DNA from: Clostridia bacterium | GTDB lineage: Bacteria; Bacillota; Clostridia; Christensenellales; Aristaeellaceae | Direction: 5' to 3' | DNA length: 64,000 nt | NCBI GenBank assembly: GCA_017429695.1 | Contig: JAFROK010000050.1 | Location: forward strand, 1 to 64,000 | Shown here: in pieces, positions 8,010 through 15,652 of the stretch | Position numbering within the stretch: the stretch's first letter is position 1 | Layout: every line of letters begins with the position of its first letter | Program-made: the position numbers and the translations under genes | Notes under the pieces: generated by a model | What the model was told of the DNA's origin: nothing | The model's database searches: none | The model's input: only the letters and a program-made list of their open reading frames with translations

Positions 8010-9248
8010 TCAGGCTCCTTTCGTCCCGGAACGGGCAGGATCAAGCGCCGCGCGGTAAACCGCATAGCCGGCGATAACGCAGCCGGCAGCCATGAGGATA
8101 TAACAGAGCCCGACAGGCAGGGACAGCGGCGTTCCCATGTTGATGATTCCTCCGGCGGCAATAGCCGCTCCGAGAAGCAGCAGAACGGACATTTCTGCGG
8201 TCCGGCCGGCGGAGGGATGATTCAGGAAAGAACGGACGGCATAACCGATCAGGAAACCGGCATCCGCAATGATGATACAGCAGACCGGAACAGACAGCAG
8301 CAGCGGTTTGTCCCTGGCGAATTCCATGGCAATGACCAGCGCAAGGCCGTGAAACAGCGCCACGGCCAGTTCAGCAATCCGTATGCCGGGGAGCCGGCAG
8401 GATTCGGAGGAGCGGTTTCGCCGGATTACACCGGCGATAAACAGGACAGCCAGTACGACGGCGCACACCAGCTGGGGAATGCGGACAAACTGATGCCAGA
8501 CCATTTTGCCGGCGGTTCCGTGCAGGCCTTCGCAGTAGATCTGGGACGCGCTGTACAGGATCAGGAACAGAACGGCCTTTTCCCCGTTTTTCCGGCGGCC
8601 GGAAAGCAGCACCGCCATGATGATGAGCGCGACGATGCCTTCCAGGATAAAGACAGCCCAGTACCATTCCCCGTCCTCCTGAACCGCAAACGGTAAACGG
8701 CAGAAGAAAGACGTTTCCTCAATCAGGTATCCGCGGCTTTCCCCGCTGAAGGGGTAGGCGGCGAAGCGGCACAGGGCGATAAACAGCGCCATCGGGGCGG
8801 CACAGGCATCGAAGAGGACGGACGGCCGTTCTTTTGAGATCCGGGAGGTCAGCAGGACAGCCAGCGCGCAGCCAATGAAGGCCCCCCACATGGCATATCC
8901 ACCTTCCCAGAGGTACAGGGTGTGCTGGAGGCCGATTTCCTCAAACCAGGTCCAGCTGGCCAGGACATAGAAGGCACGGGCGAAGACCAGCCCCAGCGGC
9001 AAAAGCAGCAGCCCCAGGGTGGCCGGCGTTTCCTTTTTCTTCAGCCCAGAGCGCCGGGCGGTCATCCAGAGCAGCGCCAGCGCACAGACCGCGGCGATGA
9101 CGACGCACAGTGCAAACGGGCGGAGCTCCCAGGTCCGGCCGAACAGTTCAAAAGAAAGCAGAGATGGGTATTTTTCAACCATCTCTTCAACTGCTTCCGG
9201 TTCCGGGATATATTCAAATGTTTCGACTACTTCTTTGGTGAGTTTCAA
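8010..9248 (-). CDS. Lgt-fold (prolipoprotein diacylglyceryl transferase-like) membrane protein, copy 1
   Basis: A 412-residue polytopic membrane protein. The N-terminal two thirds resemble Lgt: GLVFARAFYVLAS, LWEGGYAMWGAFIG (Lgt has a conserved HGG here, replaced by WGA), ALCRFAAYPFSGE (aligning with the Lgt GRIGNFINGE segment, Arg and Glu kept) and IYCEGLHG. A C-terminal extension adds about four more membrane helices. Loss of the catalytic His suggests it is not a standard lipoprotein diacylglyceryl transferase. It may transfer a different lipid or head group, or have lost activity. It sits between a secreted phosphodiester glycosidase and CapA-like protein. A diverged paralogue lies at 60988-62109 in the same relative position. 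Confidence 0.7.
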   Translation of the reverse strand: MKLTKEVVETFEYIPEPEAVEEMVEKYPSLLSFELFGRTWELRPFALCVVIAAVCALALLWMTARRSGLKKKETPATLGLLLLPLGLVFARAFYVLASWTWFEEIGLQHTLYLWEGGYAMWGAFIGCALAVLLTSRISKERPSVLFDACAAPMALFIALCRFAAYPFSGESRGYLIEETSFFCRLPFAVQEDGEWYWAVFILEGIVALIIMAVLLSGRRKNGEKAVLFLILYSASQIYCEGLHGTAGKMVWHQFVRIPQLVCAVVLAVLFIAGVIRRNRSSESCRLPGIRIAELAVALFHGLALVIAMEFARDKPLLLSVPVCCIIIADAGFLIGYAVRSFLNHPSAGRTAEMSVLLLLGAAIAAGGIINMGTPLSLPVGLCYILMAAGCVIAGYAVYRAALDPARSGTKGA

Positions 9249-9291
9249 CGGCGGTCCGGTCTCCTTTCAGAAGGAATTCGCAAGTCCGGAA

Positions 9292-10209
9292 TCAGTCCGG
9301 CACATACGCGCTGGCGAAATACAGGATATCGACCAGGGAACGGTTAACCTTCGGGTTGGAGTTGATTTTCTTGTCGTGGAAAACCATGGTGGAGGATCCG
9401 CCGCCGTCCAGGTTGTAGGCGTTGATGACACCTTCCTGGGTCATGATCAGGTCGGTAAACTGTTCCAGGGTCATGCCGGTGGAGTCGGGGTCGTCCGGGC
9501 CTTCGCAGCAGATGCACAGGTATTCCAGCGGGCCGACCTGGGCAATGCAGATCCGCTGGGTATTATGGGTCGGCGCATTATTGTAGTTGTAGAAATTGCT
9601 CTGCCGTTCCCCGTCGATTACCAGGCCGGGGCCAAAGGTGAACGAATTGATGACATCCAGGTCCGCCTGGTAGATATCCTCCATGCTGGCCTGCTTCAGG
9701 ATGTGCAGGTCGCCTTTTTCGTCGATGAGGAGCAAGTCGTACCGGACGCCGTCGCGATAGGTCAGGTGTTTATCTTCTTTCGGGATGAAATAGCCATGCC
9801 CCTGGCGGATGGTGATGCCGCGGCTGGGCGTCATGGAGAAGAAATCGCCGTTGACGGCCAGCACCGCGTGATACTGTTTGGCCAGTTTGTAGCCGAGCCG
9901 TTCCTGCGGATTGCTGTAGGTGCCGGAGATGCAGGACCGGATCTGGGACGCGTTGGCGATCTTCACCCGCGCGATTTTATAGTTGGTATCATACATCCTG
10001 CCGGAGGTGATGCTGACGGAAATGGAGGGGTCTTCGTATTCCGTATCGGAAAGCCAGCCGCTTTCCTGCGGAACGGGAATTTCATTGGGCTTGGCTTCCA
10101 GCGGAATCTCGATGACTTCCGCGTGGCCCACAAAGGCGCCGGACGGAATCAGGAACAGGAAAGCCAGCAGCACGATGGCTGTGATCAGCAGTTTCAGGAA
10201 TGTCTTCAT
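9292..10209 (-). CDS. Secreted phosphodiester glycosidase (NAGPA domain), copy 1
   Basis: A 305-residue protein with an N-terminal signal or anchor segment (MKTFLKLL then a hydrophobic run ending SGAFVGHAE) and a NAGPA domain. The domain is named after the mammalian uncovering enzyme that removes N-acetylglucosamine from phosphodiester-linked sugars. Motifs are AVLAVNGDFFS, RGITIRQG, FGPGLVIDG and NAYNLDGGGSSTMV. Bacterial members are thought to cleave sugar-1-phosphodiesters in wall or capsule polymers; the substrate here is unknown. The start at 10207-10209 follows AGGGGGAT, and a near-consensus promoter lies at 10244-10272. First gene of a three-gene unit with the Lgt-fold and CapA proteins. 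A paralogue is at 62106-63047. Confidence 0.88.
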   Translation of the reverse strand: MKTFLKLLITAIVLLAFLFLIPSGAFVGHAEVIEIPLEAKPNEIPVPQESGWLSDTEYEDPSISVSITSGRMYDTNYKIARVKIANASQIRSCISGTYSNPQERLGYKLAKQYHAVLAVNGDFFSMTPSRGITIRQGHGYFIPKEDKHLTYRDGVRYDLLLIDEKGDLHILKQASMEDIYQADLDVINSFTFGPGLVIDGERQSNFYNYNNAPTHNTQRICIAQVGPLEYLCICCEGPDDPDSTGMTLEQFTDLIMTQEGVINAYNLDGGGSSTMVFHDKKINSNPKVNRSLVDILYFASAYVPD

Positions 10210-10243
10210 TGGTGATCCCCCTCTATTTTTCCGGTATGCTGTC

Positions 10244-10272
10244 ATTTTAGTAAAACCGCTGTTTATTGTCAA
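10244..10272 (-). promoter_or_regulatory. Promoter of the first phosphodiester glycosidase operon
   Basis: Minus strand TTGACA (10267-10272), a 17-base spacer and TAAAAT (10244-10249). The -35 box overlaps the last codons of the upstream esterase gene. Confidence 0.8.
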
Positions 10273-11090
10273 ACAGAATGCGGTGTTTCCGGCCCGGCAA
10301 AACGTTCCGCGTAACGCCGGCACAGTTCCTGCTTGGCTTTTTTCGCCCGCTCCTGCCAGAAAAGAGCGTCAAAGCCGTGGAAATTGCCGTGGTATACGTC
10401 TACAGCCGCGTCCACGCCCGCCTCCTGCAGATGGCGGATATAGGTGAGCGTCTCATCCAGGAACGGCTCGCCGTCCAGAACGTAGGTATAGGCCGGCGGG
10501 AGGCCGGCGTAGTCGGTTTCCCGGGACGGGGAGGCGTATTTCGGAATCGGGGTCGTGCCGTAGAGCTTTCCCAGGTAATGGCGCCAGCCCCAGTGGTTCT
10601 TCCGCGTGTTCCAGTTGCGGCCATGGTTGTCCCGGGAGGACGGGGTATCGTAACAGTCCAGCATCGGATAGAGCGGAATCTGAAACGCAACGGGAATCTT
10701 TCCCCGGTCCCTCGCGGCCAGGCAGACGGCCGCGGCCAGGCCGCCGCCGGCGCTTTCGCCTCCGACGATCAGCTGATCCTTGCGGACCCCCAGTTCCTCC
10801 GTATGGTCCGAAAGGTATTCCAGCGCGGCATAGCAATCTTCCATTGCCGCCGGATATGGCTTTTTCCAGGCCTGGCGGTATCCGGGCGAAACGACCACCG
10901 CACCGTATTTTTTTGCCAGCATCCGGCCGCAGGAGGCATAGACCATGGCGGCCATTCCGGTCATATATCCGCCGCCGTGGATCCACAGGATGCCGGGAAC
11001 GGGATGCGACCGGTCGGCCGGGCTGAGAATGATCAGCTTCTGGACGCCGTTGGGCGTGGCAATTCTGCGGATTTCCCGGATCAGTTTCAT
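10269..11090 (-). CDS. Alpha/beta-hydrolase esterase (hormone-sensitive-lipase type)
   Basis: A 273-residue cytoplasmic esterase or lipase. The oxyanion-hole motif WIHGGGYM lies at about residue 36. The nucleophile elbow is GGESAGGGL (about 110), the acid residue is in VLDGEPFLDET (about 205) and the catalytic His in GNFHGFDAL (about 240), all typical of the HSL/BD-FAE family. Substrate not predictable: a short-chain acyl ester or an acetyl group on a sugar. It is the last gene of a minus-strand unit MATE-YfcE-esterase. The 33-base gap to the phosphoesterase gene upstream consists mostly of seven-base tandem repeats. Confidence 0.88.
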   Translation of the reverse strand: MKLIREIRRIATPNGVQKLIILSPADRSHPVPGILWIHGGGYMTGMAAMVYASCGRMLAKKYGAVVVSPGYRQAWKKPYPAAMEDCYAALEYLSDHTEELGVRKDQLIVGGESAGGGLAAAVCLAARDRGKIPVAFQIPLYPMLDCYDTPSSRDNHGRNWNTRKNHWGWRHYLGKLYGTTPIPKYASPSRETDYAGLPPAYTYVLDGEPFLDETLTYIRHLQEAGVDAAVDVYHGNFHGFDALFWQERAKKAKQELCRRYAERFAGPETPHSV

Positions 11091-11104
11091 GCGATGCCTT
11101 TCGT

Positions 11105-11132
11105 AGTTGTCAGTTGTCAGTTATCAGTTATC
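11105..11132. repeat. Heptanucleotide tandem repeat (AGTTGTC/AGTTATC x4)
   Basis: Four consecutive seven-base units (AGTTGTC, AGTTGTC, AGTTATC, AGTTATC). The array overlaps the end of the YfcE-like gene, and that gene's TGA stop (11124-11126) lies inside a unit. It is one of several related arrays in the window. Confidence 0.85.
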
Positions 11133-11597
11133 GAAGTCGATGCGTTCAACTGACTGAATTTTACCGTTTTGGATGGTCAGGCGGGCCATGGTGACAGCGC
11201 TGCCGAAGCGGCTCCGGCCGCAGGAGCCGGGATTCAGCCACAGGCGGCCGTCGATCCATTCCTCACTGTAACGGTGGGTGTGCCCGCAGATGACCGCGTC
11301 CACGTTCTCCAGGTCATGCGGAAGATCCCAGCGGTCGTGCGTCATCAGGAACCGGACGCCGCCGATCTGAAAACGCAGGATACCGGCCAGGTGTTTAGCC
11401 CAGGGATACCAGACATCGTTATTGCCCCGGACGGCAAACAGGCTGCCGTATAATGCCAGTTCATCCAGATCGGATTCGGAAATAATATCCCCGGCATGGA
11501 TGATATGGCTGCAGCCCTGCAGCTGCGCGACGACTTCCCGGCGCAGCATGCCGTGGGTATCTGAAATCACGGCCACCCGGACGGTTTCTCCTGCCAT
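11124..11597 (-). CDS. YfcE/MJ0936-type metallophosphoesterase
   Basis: A 157-residue calcineurin-like phosphodiesterase of normal family length. Metal-ligand motifs run in order: ISDTHG, HAGDI, VRGNND, LMTHDR and ICGHTHR. Family members hydrolyse artificial phosphodiesters and 2',3'-cyclic nucleotides in vitro; the physiological role is generally unknown. The start lies 2 bases after the stop of the MATE gene, so the two are probably translationally coupled. The final codon and stop fall within a seven-base tandem repeat, suggesting that repeat insertion or expansion set the present C-terminus. Confidence 0.88.
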   Translation of the reverse strand: MAGETVRVAVISDTHGMLRREVVAQLQGCSHIIHAGDIISESDLDELALYGSLFAVRGNNDVWYPWAKHLAGILRFQIGGVRFLMTHDRWDLPHDLENVDAVICGHTHRYSEEWIDGRLWLNPGSCGRSRFGSAVTMARLTIQNGKIQSVERIDFDN

Positions 11598-11599
11598 GG

Positions 11600-12973
11600 T
11601 CAGTCCTCCTTCCGGCTGCTCTGCAGTTTCCAGCGGCCGGAGAGCAGGTAGGTGAACCCGACCAGGAAGGGAACGCAGCCGGAGATGGCATTGCCGTACC
11701 AGAAACCGGTAATTCCCCAGTTAAAGGTGACACCCAGCAGAATGGACAGGCCGATGCGGCAGGCCACGCCGTCCAGCAGGGCCACGGCCAGGTTCAGCCT
11801 TGAATTGCCGGAGCCGTTGATCAGCGCAAAGGACGGGGGACGCAGGGTGCAGCCCAGATACTGGATCATGGCAACGGGGATATACAGCTCCAGCACCATC
11901 TCCAGGACTTCCGGATCCGGGGAGAAGATGCCGAACAGCCATTCGGGTTTGATGAGTGTGATCAGCGCGAAAATGGCGGAGGGAATGGCCACAATCCACA
12001 GCGCATGGAAGACCACCTTTGGAACGCGCTTGGTTTTTCCGGCTCCCAGGGCCTGGGAGATCATGGCGCCGCCGGCGGCGGAGATTGCCTGAGCAACGAT
12101 GCTGATCATATTCTCCAGTTTCCGGGCGATGCCGGTAACGGCAATATGGATTTCCCCGTAACGGTTGATGAAGGAATTGACAAACAACATGGAAAACGTA
12201 ATGGCCGCCGACTGGATGACCATGGGAATGCCCAGGGACAGCAGGGGCCGGATGACATTCCGGTAAATCCGGAAATGGGACGGTTTGAAATCGAAGTGAA
12301 TCTGGTCCCGGTGGCGGTAAAGCAGCGTCAGCGCAAAGATAAAACTGACCGCCTGGCCGATGACCGTGGCCAACGCCGCGCCCTGGGGGCCCATCTGCAG
12401 GGGACCGACGAACAGCAGGTCCAGCAGCAGGTTCAGGATGGACGCGATGGCGATAAACATGAAGGGGTGCTTGGAATCGCCCATGCCGCGCAGGATGGCG
12501 GATACCAGGTTATAGCCGTAGATAAAAACCGTGCCGCAGATGCAGGTGATGCAGTACTGGCGGGTATATTCCCAGATGCTGTCCGGCGTGTTCAGCCAGG
12601 CCATGATATTCTGGTAGGTGAAAAGGAAAACAACCATGATGATGACGGCCAGGGACATCAGCAGGGTAAACAGCGTTGCGACCATCTGACCGATCAGGTC
12701 GTGCCGGTCTTCTCCCACATAGCGGGAAATCAGGATCTGCCCGGCGTTGGAAAAGCCCATGGCGACGAAAGTGATCAGCATCAGCAGCTCACCGCCGACG
12801 GAAACCGCGGAAAGTCCGCCCGTGCCGACCATCTGCCCGACGACGATCATGTCGACCATGTTGTAGACCATCTGGAGCAGGCCGGACAAAAACAGCGGCG
12901 CCGCAAAATTCAGCAGCGTTTTCGGCACGCTGCCGGTGGTCAGGTCCCGGATGATGGCTTTCTTTTCGCTCAT
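11600..12973 (-). CDS. MATE-family multidrug/cation exporter
   Basis: A 457-residue integral membrane protein with about 12 hydrophobic segments and the MATE pattern: LLNFAAPLFLSGLLQMVYN near the start, VDMIVVGQMVG, then a second-half repeat with LGIPMVIQSAA and FINRYGEIHIAVTGIA. MATE proteins export cationic drugs or metabolites in exchange for Na+ or H+. The substrate is unknown. It is the first gene of a unit with the YfcE-like phosphoesterase and the esterase, behind a near-consensus promoter (13013-13041). Confidence 0.9.
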   Translation of the reverse strand: MSEKKAIIRDLTTGSVPKTLLNFAAPLFLSGLLQMVYNMVDMIVVGQMVGTGGLSAVSVGGELLMLITFVAMGFSNAGQILISRYVGEDRHDLIGQMVATLFTLLMSLAVIIMVVFLFTYQNIMAWLNTPDSIWEYTRQYCITCICGTVFIYGYNLVSAILRGMGDSKHPFMFIAIASILNLLLDLLFVGPLQMGPQGAALATVIGQAVSFIFALTLLYRHRDQIHFDFKPSHFRIYRNVIRPLLSLGIPMVIQSAAITFSMLFVNSFINRYGEIHIAVTGIARKLENMISIVAQAISAAGGAMISQALGAGKTKRVPKVVFHALWIVAIPSAIFALITLIKPEWLFGIFSPDPEVLEMVLELYIPVAMIQYLGCTLRPPSFALINGSGNSRLNLAVALLDGVACRIGLSILLGVTFNWGITGFWYGNAISGCVPFLVGFTYLLSGRWKLQSSRKED

Positions 12974-13012
12974 GACGCTTCTCTTTCTGAATTATTCATG
13001 GGAATCCTTCTT

Positions 13013-13041
13013 ATTTTAGTGCAAAAACGCTTACGCGTCAA
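13013..13041 (-). promoter_or_regulatory. Promoter of the MATE exporter operon
   Basis: Minus strand TTGACG (13036-13041), a 17-base spacer and TAAAAT (13013-13018), about 40 bases before the start codon. Confidence 0.78.
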
Positions 13042-13066
13042 CGCACAGACGGCTTCGGATCCGCAG

Positions 13067-13103
13067 GAAAAACAAACGGTGCGCCGCCGGGCGGTGCACC
13101 GTT
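13067..13103 (-). terminator. Terminator of the APC permease gene
   Basis: On the minus strand AACGGTGC (complement of 13096-13103) pairs with the complement of 13075-13082, with further GC pairing inside. A T-rich tract follows (complement of 13067-13074). It lies about 20 bases past the permease stop. Confidence 0.85.
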
Positions 13104-13122
13104 ATGGATGACGTTATCGGAA

Positions 13123-14604
13123 TCAGTCGTTTTCTGTGCGGTTGATGGTTTTGATCTGCTTGGCATAGAAGAGCAGTCCCAGGAACACCCAGACGCCCAG
13201 CATGATGTAGCTTTCCTTGCCGAAGTTGACGCCGCTCAGTCCCGGAATCGGAACCAGCTGCAGGATGATGAAGGTGACGCTGAATACGATGCCGATGATG
13301 GACATGGCCTTCAGGAAGCCGGTGCCGTCTCCGCTTTTCTTCATAGTGATCAGTGTGGAGGCGGAGGTGAACAGGTAACCGATGCTGGCACCGATGGCGC
13401 TCATATCCACAAACCAGCCCAGCGCTTCCCGGCCGAGGATCGGACCGGACAGGCTGACGATCACGCAGAAGATCATGGCGTTTTTGGGCGTGCCGTATTT
13501 TTTATCCACTTTGCCGAACCAGGCGGGCAGGTATCCGTCGCGGCTCATGGAATACATCAGCCGGGAGGAAGCCAGGTAGAAACCCATGATGCCGGAAAGC
13601 ACCGCGCAGGAAACGCCCAGGCCGACCAGCACCTTGCCGAAGCCGCCCAGCAGTTCCTCTGCCGCAACCAGGACAACCCATTCGCCGGCCATGACGCGGT
13701 CGGGCCAGTTTTCCAGCGCAGCGGCCGCAACGGTGTTGTTGGATACATACACAAAGCATCCGAAGATGATCGCGATGATCATGATGAAGGATACTTTCTT
13801 AAAGCTGAAATTGAACTCCTCCGCGGCCTGGGGAATGGCGTCGAAACCGACATATGCCCAGGGGGCAATGGCGAAGGTGGCCAGGATGGCCGACAGGATG
13901 CCGGCCGTGCCCGCATGCTCGAATTCGCTGATATTGGCCGTGGTGGCATTGGCGGCCATGGCGGCTTTCTTGTCAAAGCCCCAGACAGGCGCCATGTTGA
14001 CGTTGTTTGCCTTGCTGCTGACCAGCGCCGCGATAAACAGGGTAAACACGCAGATCACCAGCAGGGAGGACAGGATCGTCTGCACAATGGCCGCCTTTTT
14101 GACGCCAATGATGTTCAGGTAGCCGAACAGCACCAGGATGGCCATGGCCAGGAGCATTTCACCCAGGTAGATATCAAAACCGGCAATGTTATAGTGGAAA
14201 CCCCATTTCAGGATATCCGCACTGCCGTCCAGCCCGTCCACGATCAGGCCGATGGCGGTGCTGTTCATGGGCACGTTGGTTAGGTAGGCGACGGTCAGGA
14301 ACCATCCGCAGATGAAGGCCATGTTCTTGCCGAAACAGTTTTTGGTGAAGGTGAATTCACCGCCGGCCTTCGGGAACTTGGGCACCATGTAGGCGTAGGA
14401 AAAAGCGATGATGATCATGACCAGCGCACCGAGGATCATGGCGATCGCTGTGCCGGCCACGCCGGAATTGGTCAGGAACTTTTTCCCGGGGTTGATGAAG
14501 GATCCCCAGCCGATGACACAGCCGAAGGCGATGGCCCATACGTGCATCGGGTTCAGCTTGCGCTGCAGGTTCCCGTCGTTTGTGACTCCGTTTTTCTGGC
14601 TCAT
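13123..14604 (-). CDS. APC-superfamily amino acid/amine permease
   Basis: A 493-residue membrane protein with about 12 hydrophobic segments. The APC signature GCVIGWGSFINPG is in helix 1, GGEFTFTKNCFGKN after helix 2, and AYVGFDAIPQAAEEF in the central region. It belongs to the amino acid/polyamine/organocation superfamily. The substrate is not evident. An amino alcohol such as ethanolamine or choline is an attractive guess because the next gene upstream on the strand is a LicC-like cytidylyltransferase, but an ordinary amino acid is equally possible. It has its own strong promoter covered by a large palindrome (14659-14692), so it is separately regulated from the polymer operon. Confidence 0.88.
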   Translation of the reverse strand: MSQKNGVTNDGNLQRKLNPMHVWAIAFGCVIGWGSFINPGKKFLTNSGVAGTAIAMILGALVMIIIAFSYAYMVPKFPKAGGEFTFTKNCFGKNMAFICGWFLTVAYLTNVPMNSTAIGLIVDGLDGSADILKWGFHYNIAGFDIYLGEMLLAMAILVLFGYLNIIGVKKAAIVQTILSSLLVICVFTLFIAALVSSKANNVNMAPVWGFDKKAAMAANATTANISEFEHAGTAGILSAILATFAIAPWAYVGFDAIPQAAEEFNFSFKKVSFIMIIAIIFGCFVYVSNNTVAAAALENWPDRVMAGEWVVLVAAEELLGGFGKVLVGLGVSCAVLSGIMGFYLASSRLMYSMSRDGYLPAWFGKVDKKYGTPKNAMIFCVIVSLSGPILGREALGWFVDMSAIGASIGYLFTSASTLITMKKSGDGTGFLKAMSIIGIVFSVTFIILQLVPIPGLSGVNFGKESYIMLGVWVFLGLLFYAKQIKTINRTEND

Positions 14605-14658
14605 TTTTCAGTTCTCCGTTCTTTTCTGCTGTTTCAAACCACTTGTATGCAAGCAAAA

Positions 14659-14692
14659 ACCGAACGGTATTATAGGATAATACTCGTTCGGT
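14659..14692. promoter_or_regulatory. Large palindromic operator over the APC permease promoter
   Basis: Outer arms ACCGAACG (14659-14666) and CGTTCGGT (14685-14692) enclose inner arms GTATTAT (14667-14673) and ATAATAC (14677-14683), with only one unpaired base of asymmetry. It covers the -10 box and the spacer. The CGTTCGGT half-site looks like those used by TetR-family repressors, but no such gene is in the window. Confidence 0.7.
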
Positions 14693-14697
14693 GTCAA
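14669..14697 (-). promoter_or_regulatory. Consensus sigma-A promoter of the APC permease
   Basis: Minus strand TTGACA (14692-14697), a 17-base spacer and TATAAT (14669-14674): both hexamers are perfect. A strong promoter under a palindrome implies repression. Confidence 0.88.
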
Positions 14698-14724
14698 CGA
14701 AACATGTTCAATTTCGTGCTTAAA

Positions 14725-14744
14725 TTATGTTCTGCTGAACATAA
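14725..14744 (-). terminator. Hairpin after the LicC-like gene
   Basis: TTATGTTC (14725-14732) and GAACATAA (14737-14744) form a perfect 8-bp stem with a 4-base loop, followed on the minus strand by only three T residues. It is a weak terminator or mRNA 3' end. Confidence 0.5.
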
Positions 14745-14747
14745 CTG

Positions 14748-15644
14748 TTATACATCATAGCTCCGGTCAATCGCCTTCAGCTCGCTGAAGGTATCGATTT
14801 CAACGATGTCCTCCTCCCGGCATTCCAGCACCGATACGGTGTAGTGATCCTTCCGGTAGACGAGGGGCACCTGTTCCCAGTAACGCTCCTTTCCGCCCGG
14901 GGAGGAATAGACGTCATAGATATCATTCGCCAGTTTTTTTCCGTCTTCTTCGTTCCAGTAGGAAATACCGACCATCTGCCAGATATCCGGCCCTTCGCCG
15001 CCGACTTTTTCTTCGGTAATAATGCCGTCCTTTACGGAGAAGCACCAGTCATCCGTCCGGTCCTTCCGGATGGCCAGGAAATCGGAACTGTAATGGTATT
15101 TCCGGATAATGGCCGGATTGCTGATCAGCAGGTCCGCCTCGAAAACATAGGCGTTGGACAGGATGGCCCGGGCGGCCAGCGCGGAGCCGATATTGTTGGC
15201 TTCGTTATAGGTGGGGTTTTCCAGGAAACGGATCTGGGGATACTTGTACCGCAGCTGGTCAAATTGTTCCGCCAGGTAGCCGCGTACGATATAGATTTCC
15301 GGAATTTCCGCCGCAATGCAGGCGTCGATCAGCCGGTCGATAATCCGGACGCCATGCACCCGGACCAGCGGCTTGGGCGTGTTCAGGGTGATCGGAATCA
15401 GGCGGGAGCCGAAACCGGCAGCGATAAACACGGCCCGTTTTACGCGATAGGGTTCCAGCGCGGCAAGGCCCTGGCGGGTAATCCGGCCGTCGGCGATCAG
15501 GCCGCCTTCGGTGAGTTCCTTCACCAGGCGATTGATTGTTCCCAGCGAATGATGCGTCTGCTTTTCCATGTCCCGCTGGCTCATGGCGTTCTTTGCACCG
15601 GCCAGCGCTTCCAGGATATCAAATTGCTTTCGGGTCAGTTCCAT
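14748..15644 (-). CDS. Winged-helix/LicC-like nucleotidyltransferase (phosphocholine cytidylyltransferase type)
   Basis: A 298-residue two-domain protein. Residues 1-70 form a MarR-like winged helix (RKQFDILEALAGAKNAMSQR then an HTH). Residues 75-295 are a nucleotidyltransferase with AAGFGSRLIPIT, NTPKPLVRVHG, YNEANNIGSALAA and VFEADLLI. This set closely follows LicC, the CTP:phosphocholine cytidylyltransferase of the pneumococcal lic locus. It probably makes CDP-choline or a similar CDP-amino alcohol for decorating a surface polymer. The winged helix may be regulatory or structural. Eight bases separate it from the glycerophosphotransferase gene, making it last in the operon. No choline kinase (licA) is in the window, so the substrate is inferred. 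Confidence 0.78.
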   Translation of the reverse strand: MELTRKQFDILEALAGAKNAMSQRDMEKQTHHSLGTINRLVKELTEGGLIADGRITRQGLAALEPYRVKRAVFIAAGFGSRLIPITLNTPKPLVRVHGVRIIDRLIDACIAAEIPEIYIVRGYLAEQFDQLRYKYPQIRFLENPTYNEANNIGSALAARAILSNAYVFEADLLISNPAIIRKYHYSSDFLAIRKDRTDDWCFSVKDGIITEEKVGGEGPDIWQMVGISYWNEEDGKKLANDIYDVYSSPGGKERYWEQVPLVYRKDHYTVSVLECREEDIVEIDTFSELKAIDRSYDV

Positions 15645-15652
15645 CTTCTGTG

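Noticed and set aside
8010..9248. Calling the membrane protein a genuine lgt
   Set aside because: The HGG motif is missing, extra helices are present and a paralogue sits in a matching operon, so a standard lipoprotein transferase role is not supported.
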